The position numbers and the translations under genes are program-made. A stretch of DNA of 24,868 bases from Chloroflexota bacterium (GTDB lineage: Bacteria > Chloroflexota > Anaerolineae > Caldilineales > Caldilineaceae), in contig JAGWYN010000052.1 of assembly GCA_018969295.1 (NCBI GenBank), forward strand, positions 1 to 24,868. Reading direction: 5' to 3'. The notes beneath the pieces were generated by a model. It was not told the DNA's origin and ran no database searches. It worked only from the letters and a program-made list of their open reading frames with translations. Shown piece after piece: positions 1 to 10,134 of this stretch (position 1 is the stretch's first letter; every line of letters begins with the position of its first letter).

Positions 1-1022
1 CAGGGGTTTCGCCGCGGGCGCGGGCGCTGGCCGAGCGCAGCGCGATCGACGTCGGTGAACTGACAGGCAGCGGGCCGGGTGGGCGTGTGATCGAACGCGA
101 CGTGCTGGCTGCGGTGCAGCCCAAATTGACCCCGGTGGCCCGGGCGATGGTGGCGGAGGGTGGGTTTGCCGTGCCGACGCAGGGCTCTGGCCCTGGCGGA
201 CGGGTGACCTCGCGCGACCTGCGCAAAGAGGCCGCCCCGGCTGCCCCGGCCGCTCCGGCCGCTCCGGCTGCCCCGGCCGCCCCGGCTGCCCCGGCCGCCC
301 CGGCTGCCCCGGCTGCCCCGGCCGCTCCGGACGTGCAGGTGATCCCTGTGCGGGGGGTTCGCAAGGTAATTGCCGAGCGCATGCTGCACTCTTTGCAGAC
401 GACAGCGCAGCTGAGTCTGAATGCGGCGGCGGATGCGCGTGCGCTGCAGGCGCTGCGTGCCCGGTTCAAGGCGAGCCCGGAGGCGATGGGGCTGCGGGGC
501 GTGACCCTCAACGACCTGGTGCTTTGGGCTGTGGCCCGCACGCTGCCTGCCCATCCGGCGCTCAACGCGCTGTTCATCGGCGGTGAGATCCACCAGCACC
601 GCCACGTCCAGCTGGGGGTTGCGGTAGACACCCCGCGCGGGCTGATGGTGCCGGTGGTGCGCCAGGCAGAGCAGCGCACGCTGCGCCAGCTGTCGGTGGA
701 AGCCAAACGGTTGGCCGCTGCCTGTCTGGAGAGCAAGATTACGCCGGACGAACTGGTTGGGGGGACATTCACGGTCACCAACCTGGGGGCGTTGGGGATC
801 GAGAGCTTCACCCCGGTGCTCAACGCCCCGCAGGTCGCCATCCTGGGGGTTGCCAGCATTCAGCTCAAGCCGGTGGAGGCGGACGGGGGGGTGCAGTTTG
901 TGCCGCACATCGGGCTCTCGTTGACGATCAACCACCAGGTGATCGACGGGGCCCCGGCAGCCCGTTTCCTGCAGGCGTTGAGCCAGGCGATCGGGTCGAT
1001 CGACCTGCTGCTGGCAGGCTGA
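1..1022 (+). CDS. 2-oxoacid dehydrogenase E2 (dihydrolipoamide acyltransferase), 5'-partial
   Basis: This is the C-terminal part of the acyltransferase core of a pyruvate/branched-chain type 2-oxoacid dehydrogenase complex. The reading frame is open from base 3, so the start codon and the expected lipoyl domain lie to the left of the window; the internal GTG at 87 is not a start. Two peripheral-subunit-binding domains follow each other, roughly bases 9-110 (SPRARALAE...GPGGRV) and 120-225 (TPVARAMVAE...GPGGRV). Next comes a flexible linker of eleven Ala-Ala-Pro units (231-329), then the CoA-dependent acyltransferase domain. The catalytic HxxxDG motif is present as HQVIDG (His codon 933, Asp codon 945). 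The fused E1 gene starts 59 bp downstream on the same strand, so the two very likely form one complex. The acyl substrate cannot be told from the sequence. Two binding domains in one E2 is unusual. Confidence 0.93.
   Translation, partial: GVSPRARALAERSAIDVGELTGSGPGGRVIERDVLAAVQPKLTPVARAMVAEGGFAVPTQGSGPGGRVTSRDLRKEAAPAAPAAPAAPAAPAAPAAPAAPAAPAAPAAPDVQVIPVRGVRKVIAERMLHSLQTTAQLSLNAAADARALQALRARFKASPEAMGLRGVTLNDLVLWAVARTLPAHPALNALFIGGEIHQHRHVQLGVAVDTPRGLMVPVVRQAEQRTLRQLSVEAKRLAAACLESKITPDELVGGTFTVTNLGALGIESFTPVLNAPQVAILGVASIQLKPVEADGGVQFVPHIGLSLTINHQVIDGAPAARFLQALSQAIGSIDLLLAG
231..329 (+). repeat. 9-bp coding repeat, (Ala-Ala-Pro)x11 linker
   Basis: Eleven in-frame copies of a GCx-GCx-CCG unit encode an Ala/Pro hinge between the second subunit-binding domain and the catalytic domain of E2. 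Such Ala-Pro-rich swinging linkers are typical of E2 proteins. The near-identical units make copy number prone to slippage. Confidence 0.9.
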
Positions 1023-1081
1023 GTCTCTGTTGAACCGAACGGATATCGAGCCCACAAAAAAGAAATGAAGAGAAACGAACT

Positions 1082-3544
<2,463 letters not shown>

Positions 3545-3577
3545 GCAGGGAGCAGCTGCCAGAGACCCACACTGGGC

Positions 3578-6500
3578 TCACCCCAGATCGTCGGCCGGAG
3601 GAGGAATCTCCTCCGGCGCGGGCAGCTCCGGTGTGGGCAGCTCCGGTGTGGGCTGCTCTGGCGTGGGCTGCTCTGGCGTGGGCTGCTCCGGTGTGGGCTG
3701 CTCTGGCGTGGGCTGCTCCGGTGTGGGCTGCTCCGGTTCGTCTGCTTCTGCAGGCTTGAGCGGCTCGGCCTCGAAGGTCGTGCTGGCTTCGACGGCAAAG
3801 TCCTCGGTTGCGACCAGGAGCACCAGCCGCTGCTCTGCGATCGGGCTGCCGTTGGGCCAGGTTGCCGGCATCACGAAACTCATCACAAAATTGCCGGCCG
3901 CGTCGCTGGGCGCTGAGGCGTAGCCCCCATAGCTTTCCGCGCCGCTGTTGCCGTCCAGGCGTGCCAGATGGGCGTACAGCAGGGTGTTGGCCGGGAAGCC
4001 ACCGCCGCTCAAGGTGACAGTGGTGCCGGGAGAACCCGAACCCGGGCTGGCCTGCACAAACGCGATCGGCACGGGCGTCGGGGGCACAGGCGTCGGCGGC
4101 ACGGGCGTCGGGGGCACAGGCGTCGGGGGCACAGGCGTCGGGGCGGTGCTTCGGTAGAGGAAGACGCTGCTCACGGAGACGCTGAAGTCGGGCATGGCTG
4201 CGGTGACGACGATCTGTTCTTGGGTGACTGTGGAGCTGTCGGGCCAGGTGGCGGGCATGGTGAAGGCGAGCGAGTAGCTGCCGTCGGCAGCTGTTGTCCC
4301 GGAAGTGTACTCCTGGAGCGCGCTGGTGCCGGCTGCGGTGTCGAGCGGAGCCAGATAGATGGCCACGGGGCTGTTGGCGGGGAACCCTTTGCCGCTGGCG
4401 GTCACCCGGGTGCCGGCCTCCCCACTGGCTGGCGAGAGCGAGATCGATGGATTGGCGGGAGTGGCAAAGAAGTCAAAAGTGGCGCCGGCCTGGGCTTGAA
4501 AATCGTCGGTCGCCACCAGAATCACCAGCTTGCCGGTCTCGATCGGGCGGCCGTCGCTCCAGGTGGTGGGCATCGACAGCTGCGCAGTGAAATTGCCGTT
4601 GGCATCGCTGGGGATGCTTTGGAGGGGAGCTGGGCTGTCGGCGGCGCTGGCCCGGGTCACGCTGCCCAGGAAAAGAGAGAGGGTGCGGTTGGCCGGGAAG
4701 CCTCCCCCGCGCACGGTGACCTGGGTGGCCGGCCCTCCGCTGGAGGGGTTAAGCTCGACATAAGGAAGCGGTGCTGTGGTCGGCGGCGGGATCGTGACCT
4801 CGAAAGGAGCCGCCGCAGAAACTGCAAAGTTACTGGTGGCGACCAACAGGGCCAGCTTGCCTGGCCCGATCGGCTGGCCATCTGGCCAATTGGCTGGCAA
4901 GATGAAGCGAAGGCTGCCGTTGCCAAAACGGTCGCTGGCCCCGCTGGTGTAGGGGGTGGCGTCGGCTGTCTCGGCGGCCCGCACATAGGCCCCCAGGTAG
5001 AGCGCCACGGCGGTATTGGGGGGGAACCCGCCGAAAGTGACCTGAATTTGCGTCCCGGCCGGGCCGAAGGCTGGGCTGGCGTCGGCGTAGGGGATACGCG
5101 GCGCAGGGGTCGGCGTTCGGGTCGGCGTTCGGGTCGGTGTTCGGGTTGGTGTGGCTGTCACCTGTTCCCACCAGAAACGGACCCGGGCAGCGCCTTGGCG
5201 CTGATAGTACTCGACGACCAGAGAACGGGGGCCGCTCAGCCAGAGTTCGGCGCTGTAGGTCCTGTTGTCGCTCATGTCGCGCCATTCGTCGATCACCCGG
5301 CGCCCGTCGACATAGACCCGGACCCCGTCGTCCGAGCGGACAGAGAGCCGATAGGTGGCGCTGGAAAAGTCGAGCGTGCGCGACCAGCGTACGCTGTAGT
5401 TTTCCGTGCCGAGGCCGGGGGCAGGGGAGCGGTCGCTCCAGTCAAAATCGATCGTGCGGTCGTTGCGCTCGGTGGCCGGGGAGCCTGCCAGATCGCGGTT
5501 GTTGAAATAGGTGCCGCGCCAGTCGGGGAAGCTTGGGGCTGGGCCGAGCGTTTCCCAGCTGAAACGGATGGCGGCGGGTTGGCGGCGTTGGCCATAGTCG
5601 ACGACAAGGGTATGGCTGCCCTGGTCGAGGCGGAACTCGGTGCTGTAGCTGCCCTCGACCCCTCCCCAGCGGTCGAGGATCAGCTGGTTGTCGACCCAGA
5701 TGCGTACACCGCCGTCGCTCTCGCCAAAGAAACGGTAGCGTCCAGCGGAGAAGTAGAGGGTACGTGTCCAGCGCACCGAATAGCCTGTGCTGCTCAAGCC
5801 GGGCGCGGGGGGGGCAGAGCCCCAGACAAAATCGATTGCAGCGTCGTCGCGCACAAGCTGTGGGCTGCCCTCCAGCGAGGGGCCGGCGTGGTATTCGCCT
5901 CTCCAGGCCAGGCCCGGGGCCAGGGTGGGCGTGGCGGTCGGCGGGAGGGCGGTCGGCGGGGGGACGGGGGTCGGCGGTGCAGCCACGGTCGGGGCCACGT
6001 CGCGGTAATCGGTGAAAGCGCGGGAGAGCCAGCCGCGGAGTCGGGGGGGGGCAAGCACGTACAGCCAGTTTCCTCCTGCGTCCTGTCCGAGGACGGTGAC
6101 TGCCGTCCCTTCTGTCAGCGAGCGCAGGATTGGGTAGACGGCGCCGGGGCCGTCGCGCAGGTTGAGCCCCCGGCTTGTGACAACGGCGACACCGTAGGTG
6201 CCGGCGGGGCGTTCGGTTGCGGTCGGTCTGGGACGCGGCGTGCTGGTGGGAACGGTTGCGGTCGCCGCTGTGGTGGGCAGCAGGTCAAAGGGCACGGCGG
6301 CCTGTGCGCCGCTGTTCAACGAATAGGCGACCACCGCAACGTCGGTGGCGTTCAGCCAGAAAAGATCGAGCGGTGTGACAAAAGCCAGGTAGAAACGGCC
6401 GTCCGCCTCTGCCGTGCCTGTGGCCAACGTCGCCTGCAGCCGTCTGCCTCCCTGGTCGCCTTCCAGGTTGACGAAGATCACTTCGCCAGGAGCCCATCCG

Positions 6501-6742
6501 GCTCCAGCGACCGAGACGGTCTCGCCCGACGCCGCTGCGATCGGCGCGATTGCGAGGAGCGGCCCCTGGTCTGCGGGCAGCGTGACCTCTGGCAGCGGGC
6601 CTGCCACGATCGGCTGCATCACGCAGCCGCTCAGAAGGGTTGCCGCCAGCAGCCCACAGAGCAGGAGAAGCCACATCCAGAGAGTGCCCTGGCTGGCACT
6701 GCGGGCTGGGTGGGTGGTCGAAAGAGCAGACAGGCTGTTCAT
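3578..6742 (-). CDS. Large surface lipoprotein with SH3b, two PA14 and four Ig/IPT-like repeats
   Basis: This 1054-residue protein carries a lipoprotein signal: a hydrophobic stretch at residues ~21-37 and a lipobox LLSGC with the lipid-accepting Cys40. Residues ~65-155 form an Ig-like domain, followed by a Thr/Pro linker. Residues ~182-247 form a bacterial SH3 domain (LNLRDGPGAVYPIL...GWLSR). Two PA14 domains occupy ~280-397 and ~408-527, each with SVRWxRTLxFS and SDDGVRVYVD-type motifs. A TRTPTRTP linker leads into four similar ~100-residue repeats (~550-1000), each opening with SPxxGxxGTxVTxxGxGFPAN and ending in LVxLVATxDFxV. The tail is a PTPEQ repeat. PA14 and SH3b domains commonly bind carbohydrate or peptidoglycan, so a cell-surface binding role is inferred; no catalytic domain is visible. 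It is last in the minus-strand cluster, 69 bp after the HEAT-like gene. Confidence 0.85.
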   Translation of the reverse strand: MNSLSALSTTHPARSASQGTLWMWLLLLCGLLAATLLSGCVMQPIVAGPLPEVTLPADQGPLLAIAPIAAASGETVSVAGAGWAPGEVIFVNLEGDQGGRRLQATLATGTAEADGRFYLAFVTPLDLFWLNATDVAVVAYSLNSGAQAAVPFDLLPTTAATATVPTSTPRPRPTATERPAGTYGVAVVTSRGLNLRDGPGAVYPILRSLTEGTAVTVLGQDAGGNWLYVLAPPRLRGWLSRAFTDYRDVAPTVAAPPTPVPPPTALPPTATPTLAPGLAWRGEYHAGPSLEGSPQLVRDDAAIDFVWGSAPPAPGLSSTGYSVRWTRTLYFSAGRYRFFGESDGGVRIWVDNQLILDRWGGVEGSYSTEFRLDQGSHTLVVDYGQRRQPAAIRFSWETLGPAPSFPDWRGTYFNNRDLAGSPATERNDRTIDFDWSDRSPAPGLGTENYSVRWSRTLDFSSATYRLSVRSDDGVRVYVDGRRVIDEWRDMSDNRTYSAELWLSGPRSLVVEYYQRQGAARVRFWWEQVTATPTRTPTRTPTRTPTPAPRIPYADASPAFGPAGTQIQVTFGGFPPNTAVALYLGAYVRAAETADATPYTSGASDRFGNGSLRFILPANWPDGQPIGPGKLALLVATSNFAVSAAAPFEVTIPPPTTAPLPYVELNPSSGGPATQVTVRGGGFPANRTLSLFLGSVTRASAADSPAPLQSIPSDANGNFTAQLSMPTTWSDGRPIETGKLVILVATDDFQAQAGATFDFFATPANPSISLSPASGEAGTRVTASGKGFPANSPVAIYLAPLDTAAGTSALQEYTSGTTAADGSYSLAFTMPATWPDSSTVTQEQIVVTAAMPDFSVSVSSVFLYRSTAPTPVPPTPVPPTPVPPTPVPPTPVPIAFVQASPGSGSPGTTVTLSGGGFPANTLLYAHLARLDGNSGAESYGGYASAPSDAAGNFVMSFVMPATWPNGSPIAEQRLVLLVATEDFAVEASTTFEAEPLKPAEADEPEQPTPEQPTPEQPTPEQPTPEQPTPEQPTPELPTPELPAPEEIPPPADDLG
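3618..3740 (-). repeat. 15-bp coding repeat, (PTPEQ)n tail of lipoprotein
   Basis: Near-identical 15-bp units encode PTPEQ about six times, then degenerate PTPEL and PAPEE units, at the C-terminus of the PA14 lipoprotein. The result is an extended acidic Pro-rich tail with no LPxTG sortase motif. Confidence 0.85.
4067..4145 (-). repeat. 15-bp coding repeat, (PTPVP)x5 linker of lipoprotein
   Basis: Five tandem PTPVP units separate the third and fourth Ig/IPT-like repeats of the lipoprotein. The nucleotide units are nearly identical, pointing to recent expansion. Confidence 0.8.
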
Positions 6743-6811
6743 TATGTCACCGTTTCCTGAGTTGAAGGTCGACGCTGTACCCCTCTATAACGTCTGTTGG
6801 TGCCGATTGGT

Positions 6812-7729
6812 TCATCCTGGATCGCTTTGCCGGCTTTCTGTCCCCCAGTGGATTCCATTTTCTTGCAGGATGGCCAGGCGTTGGCGCCGGTGTTCGCGGC
6901 GTGCGTGCTGGCGCAGCGCCTCCAGCGGCTGTGGGGAGCCAGCCAGCACGATCGCCACCACCATGTACCGGTACAGGTCCAGATCTTGGCTCTCTTCGAG
7001 CAGTTGGAGGGCGCGGGGGTAGAGCCCTTCTGGGTGGTGCAGCAGCAGGTCGAAGAGGCCCATGCGGACGACTGCCGAGGGTGCAGTGGCGTAGCCGTCG
7101 GCCAGCGGGCCTACTGCTGTGCCGGGCAGTCTGTGGAGCTGGCGCAGGCATTCGCCGAGGACTTCAGGCGGGAGCGTGGTGTCCGGCTGGGTGGCAGGGT
7201 TGTTCTGGCAGACCAGCGTGTAGAGGGGCAGGAGCTCGTCGAGGGCGCCCAGCACGCGTGCGGCGGAGAGTGCAGGCTCTCCGCTCATCCGGGCTGTGTG
7301 GGGGTCGACCAGCAGGCGGGCGGCATGAAGCCGCGCTTGTCGGTCGTCTACCTCGGCCAGGGCGACCAGTGCTGCCGCGCGGACGGCCACGGCGTCATCG
7401 GCAAAATCAGGGGGCCAGAATTCGTACGTGGCACAGCCCTGGGCAAACCATTCTGCATCCTCGGGGTGGCCGATGGCGCGGGCTGTCTCCAGAATGGCAC
7501 GCCGCAGATAGCCACCCTGGTCCTGCTTGCCTTTGTTGCGGCTGAAGCGTTCGTAGTGCGTTTGTAAGGAGGGCCTTGCCGTGGGGGTGGGCTGTTCTGC
7601 CAGCACCTTGAGTGCGGCCAGGAGGAGATCTTTGGGGGGGGTGCCGGCCAGGATCGTCGTGGCCAGCGCGGCGGCGGCTGGCTGGCCGGCCAGCGCGCGC
7701 AGGGCAGCGGCCGACGGCGGGCTTTTCAC
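6812..7729 (-). CDS. HEAT-repeat-like helical protein of unknown function
   Basis: The 305-residue product is almost entirely alpha-helical in appearance. It has repeated Ala/Leu-rich helix pairs such as VAVRAAALVALAEVDD, ALSAARVLGALDELLPLY and AVVRMGLFDLLLHHPEG, which resemble HEAT/Armadillo solenoids. No signal peptide, membrane segment or catalytic motif is visible. The start is GTG, and it overlaps the stop of the upstream methyltransferase gene by 4 bp (GTGA), so the two are almost certainly translationally coupled. HEAT-like scaffolds usually mediate protein or nucleic-acid binding. Its placement suggests a partner role to the rRNA methyltransferase or TGT, but that is inference only. 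Confidence 0.75.
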   Translation of the reverse strand: MKSPPSAAALRALAGQPAAAALATTILAGTPPKDLLLAALKVLAEQPTPTARPSLQTHYERFSRNKGKQDQGGYLRRAILETARAIGHPEDAEWFAQGCATYEFWPPDFADDAVAVRAAALVALAEVDDRQARLHAARLLVDPHTARMSGEPALSAARVLGALDELLPLYTLVCQNNPATQPDTTLPPEVLGECLRQLHRLPGTAVGPLADGYATAPSAVVRMGLFDLLLHHPEGLYPRALQLLEESQDLDLYRYMVVAIVLAGSPQPLEALRQHARREHRRQRLAILQENGIHWGTESRQSDPG

Positions 7730-8565
7730 AGATCTCCTCTTCGCAGGCGAAAGACCAGCTCGCTGGGAAACTCGAAGCGTTCGACCTGCCAGGGGCGCCC
7801 CTCGACCAGCTGGGCCATGTGCCCGCTGTAGTGCTGCACCATTCCTTTGCCCTTTCCCCCCAGACTCTGTGCCGGAAAAGAGACGATCAGCGTGGCGGCA
7901 GAGATGCCAGCGAGCAGTCGCGGGCCGATGTGGCGGTCCAGCTGTTCCAGGCAGGGAAGGAGCTTGAGCAGCAAGGCCACGTCGCTGGCGGGAGCGTCTG
8001 TCGGCAGAAGGCGGCTGGCTGGGGGCATGGGGGCCAGCAGGTTGCAGACAAAAGCCTGGCCGGGCTGACCGGCGAGCGCCAACCAGCCCTTCAGGAATGC
8101 CACCTGGCCGTAGTCGACGTCGCAGGCGTAGTAGCGGGTGGTGGCGGGCAGCCCCATCCAGGGCAAGGCCAGCGGGTTGAGGCCGCAGCCGAGGTCGAGC
8201 ACGCTCGATGGCGGAGGAAGCCCGGCAAAGAGCGTCTGGTAGAAGGTGTCCAAAAAGGGGAGTCGTTCGCGGGTGGAATGGTGGGTGCCCAGGAGGGCCC
8301 GCAGCGCGGCTTGCCGGCTGGCCTCGTCTGCGGTTGTCTGGAGCAGCTCTTGCCAGCGAGCGAAGTCGACAGCTCCCTGCCAGTAGGCTGCCACGCTTTG
8401 GTGGAGGCGGTTTTTGACCTGTTTGACTGCCTCTTTGCTGCGTCTGGTTTTGGCGGCCTCCTGGGCTGCCAGAGCAGCGACCAGGCCGGGGTCGAGCCGT
8501 GCATATTTGGGGGAGGCCATGACGAGTTCGACAATTTCAGCCACAGCGGGGTGCCCTTCAGCCAT
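7726..8565 (-). CDS. 16S rRNA (guanine-N7) methyltransferase, ArmA/Rmt/FmrO family
   Basis: The 279-residue protein matches, along its whole length, the family that methylates N7 of G1405 in the 16S rRNA A site and gives high-level resistance to 4,6-disubstituted deoxystreptamine aminoglycosides. The N-terminal rRNA-binding part shows SPKYARLDPGLV...KNRLHQSVAAYW (residues ~18-62) and HHSTRERLPFLDTFY (95-109). The SAM site is VLDLGCGLNPLALPW (122-136) followed by YYACDVD (145-151). The family-specific blocks LLLKLLPCLEQ (198-208) and SFPAQSLGGKGKGM (229-242) are intact, so it looks functional. It overlaps tgt by 8 bp (ATGGCTGA) and the following HEAT-like gene by 4 bp. Its position in a translation-maintenance cluster, with no transposon or antibiotic-synthesis genes adjacent, suggests an intrinsic chromosomal gene. 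The exact target base is inferred from family membership. Confidence 0.88.
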   Translation of the reverse strand: MAEGHPAVAEIVELVMASPKYARLDPGLVAALAAQEAAKTRRSKEAVKQVKNRLHQSVAAYWQGAVDFARWQELLQTTADEASRQAALRALLGTHHSTRERLPFLDTFYQTLFAGLPPPSSVLDLGCGLNPLALPWMGLPATTRYYACDVDYGQVAFLKGWLALAGQPGQAFVCNLLAPMPPASRLLPTDAPASDVALLLKLLPCLEQLDRHIGPRLLAGISAATLIVSFPAQSLGGKGKGMVQHYSGHMAQLVEGRPWQVERFEFPSELVFRLRRGDL

Positions 8566-9652
8566 GACGCAGCGCTTTCATCAGCCGGGCCATGCAGCGC
8601 AGATTGTGGATAGTGGCCAGCCGTTGGAAGGAGGCCTCGTTGGCCTGGAAGAGATGGCGCAGGTAGCCGCGGCTGTAGCGCTGGCAGGTCAGGCAGTCAC
8701 ACGCTTCCTCGACGGGCCGGCCATCTTTGATATATTTGTCGTCTGTGATGTAAAGATAGCGGAACCAGGGCTCCTGGGTGGGGAGGGGGGAGGGCGTGGC
8801 TGTCAGCGTATACAGCCGTCCGCGGCGGGCATCGCGGGTAGGCAGCGAGCTGTCGAAGGTCTGGTAGCCGAGCGCCGCTGCAGCGGCCACATTGAGGGGG
8901 TGGCCGATGCCCAGCCCGTGCAGGGGCAGGGGGGCTGGGATCAGGCTGCGGGTCAATGCCAGCATCTCCTGGAGCAGATTGCCGTCGGCGTCCAGGGGCC
9001 AGCCGCCGTACCCGTAGCCGTCGAACCCGATCTCGAGCAGGGCTTCGGCACAGCGGGTGCGCAGCGTTGCAGAGCCGCCCCCCTGCACGACGGCAAAGAG
9101 GAGTGGGCGGTGGGTTTGCAGCTTTTTTTGGGCGAGCAGCCGGTCGAACTCGGTGCGGCAGCGGCGGGCCCAGGCCACAGTTCGGTGCACGGAGCGCTCC
9201 TGGACGGCGGGCGGGTCGTCGACGTGGGTGCAGTCGTCCAGACACATCACGATATCGGCGCCGAAGCTCAGCTGCAGCTGGATACATTTTTCCGGGGTCA
9301 GCTGAAATTTGCGGTCGCTGCCTTCGGGCCAGACGACCAGGCCGTTGTCGGTGAGCGAGCCTGCTTTGGGCTGCTGGCGGATCAGTGAATAGGCCTGAAA
9401 GCCCCCGGAATCGGTCAGGATGGGGCGTCGCCAGCCGCTCAGGGTGTGCAGGCCGCCCAGGGCGTGGACGGTCGAGGCGCCTGGTTGCTGCATCAGGTGA
9501 AAGACATTCATCACCAGCCCTTCGATTCCAGCTCTTTCGAGATCGGCGCTGTCGACCGCACGCACGACCCCCAGGGTGGCATCGGGCAAAAAAGCGGGCA
9601 GGGAAAGGATGCCATGCGCCAGTTCGATCTGGCTTGGCAGGCTACCAGTCAC
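8558..9652 (-). CDS. tgt: Divergent tRNA-guanine transglycosylase (TGT)
   Basis: This 364-residue TIM-barrel enzyme should exchange guanine for a 7-deazaguanine base in tRNA. The general-acid Asp81 is in TDSGGFQAYS, Asp139 in VMCLDDCTH, Gln190 in VVQGG, and the nucleophile Asp267 in TFDSSLPTRDAR. The zinc site is CDCLTC (Cys318, 320, 323) with His349. The base-recognition loop is unusual: the bacterial GGLSVGE is replaced by GGWPLDA (216-222), and the MGVGxP segment is LGIGHP. The N-terminus is also shorter than in standard TGT. The chosen GTG start overlaps the end of smpB by 11 bp and gives an N-terminus (LPSQIELAHG) that aligns with the family. An ATG at 9715 would add 21 residues of smpB antisense-like sequence and is less likely. 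The final 8 bp overlap the methyltransferase start. Queuosine synthesis genes are not in the window. Confidence 0.87.
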   Translation of the reverse strand: MTGSLPSQIELAHGILSLPAFLPDATLGVVRAVDSADLERAGIEGLVMNVFHLMQQPGASTVHALGGLHTLSGWRRPILTDSGGFQAYSLIRQQPKAGSLTDNGLVVWPEGSDRKFQLTPEKCIQLQLSFGADIVMCLDDCTHVDDPPAVQERSVHRTVAWARRCRTEFDRLLAQKKLQTHRPLLFAVVQGGGSATLRTRCAEALLEIGFDGYGYGGWPLDADGNLLQEMLALTRSLIPAPLPLHGLGIGHPLNVAAAAALGYQTFDSSLPTRDARRGRLYTLTATPSPLPTQEPWFRYLYITDDKYIKDGRPVEEACDCLTCQRYSRGYLRHLFQANEASFQRLATIHNLRCMARLMKALRHG

Positions 9653-10121
9653 CTTTGAGGACCCGGCGCAGGCTGCGCTCGCTTTCTCGTTTGGCGATGC
9701 TCTCTCGTTTGTCATGCAGCTGTTTTCCGCGGGCCAGGCCGAGTTCGAGCTTGGCCCGTCCCCGTTCGTTGATGTAGACGCGCAGCGGCACGATCGTGTA
9801 GCCGCGCCGGGTCGCCGCCTCGTGCAGGGCGGCGATCTCGCGGCGGTTGAGCAGCAGCTTGCGTTCTCGGCGTTCTTCGTGGTTGAAGCGGTTGCCCTGC
9901 TCGTACTGTGCAATATTGACGTTGAGCAGCCACGCTTCACCGTTTTTGACCAGGATAAACCCTTCTTGCAGGCTGACCTTGCCGGCGCGCACCGATTTGA
10001 TTTCGGTGCCGGTCAACACGAGCCCTGCTTCGTAGGTCTCTTCGATAAAGTATTCGTGGCGGGCTTTGCGATTGGTGGCAACGGTGCGCGCCCCTTGCAC
10101 CGTCTCATTGGCTTTGGTCAC
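9642..10121 (-). CDS. smpB: SsrA-binding protein SmpB
   Basis: The 159-residue basic protein is the tmRNA partner in trans-translation. It shows the family signatures ATNRKARHEYFIEETYEAGL, LTGTEIKSVRAGKVSL, the GEAWLLNVNIAQYEQGNRFNH block and the Lys/Arg-rich tail GKQLHDKRESIAKRE. Length matches the family norm. The start is GTG, preceded by AGGAAG six bases upstream, in the 13-bp gap after the protease gene. It overlaps the tgt start by 11 bp. Cotranscription with the upstream protease and downstream tgt is likely. Confidence 0.97.
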   Translation of the reverse strand: MTKANETVQGARTVATNRKARHEYFIEETYEAGLVLTGTEIKSVRAGKVSLQEGFILVKNGEAWLLNVNIAQYEQGNRFNHEERRERKLLLNRREIAALHEAATRRGYTIVPLRVYINERGRAKLELGLARGKQLHDKRESIAKRESERSLRRVLKGDW

Positions 10122-10134
10122 GGTGCTTCCTGTT

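Noticed and set aside
231..329. AAP repeat as an assembly artefact
   Set aside because: Such Ala-Pro linkers are normal in E2 proteins, the frame is kept, and both flanking domains align properly; copy number alone remains uncertain.
3552..3586. Small palindromes (GCAGCTGC; CTGGG/CCCAG) between E1 and the lipoprotein gene as a terminator
   Set aside because: Stems are 4-5 bp, overlap the lipoprotein stop and lack any T-run.
3968..6760. 930-codon open frame on the plus strand
   Set aside because: It mirrors the PA14 lipoprotein. Its Gly/Arg/His-rich translation is the usual shadow composition, and it has no start signal.
9653..9940. Longer N-terminus for tgt
   Set aside because: The extension lies entirely within smpB in another frame and has no similarity to TGT; the GTG at 9652 gives a family-like N-terminus.
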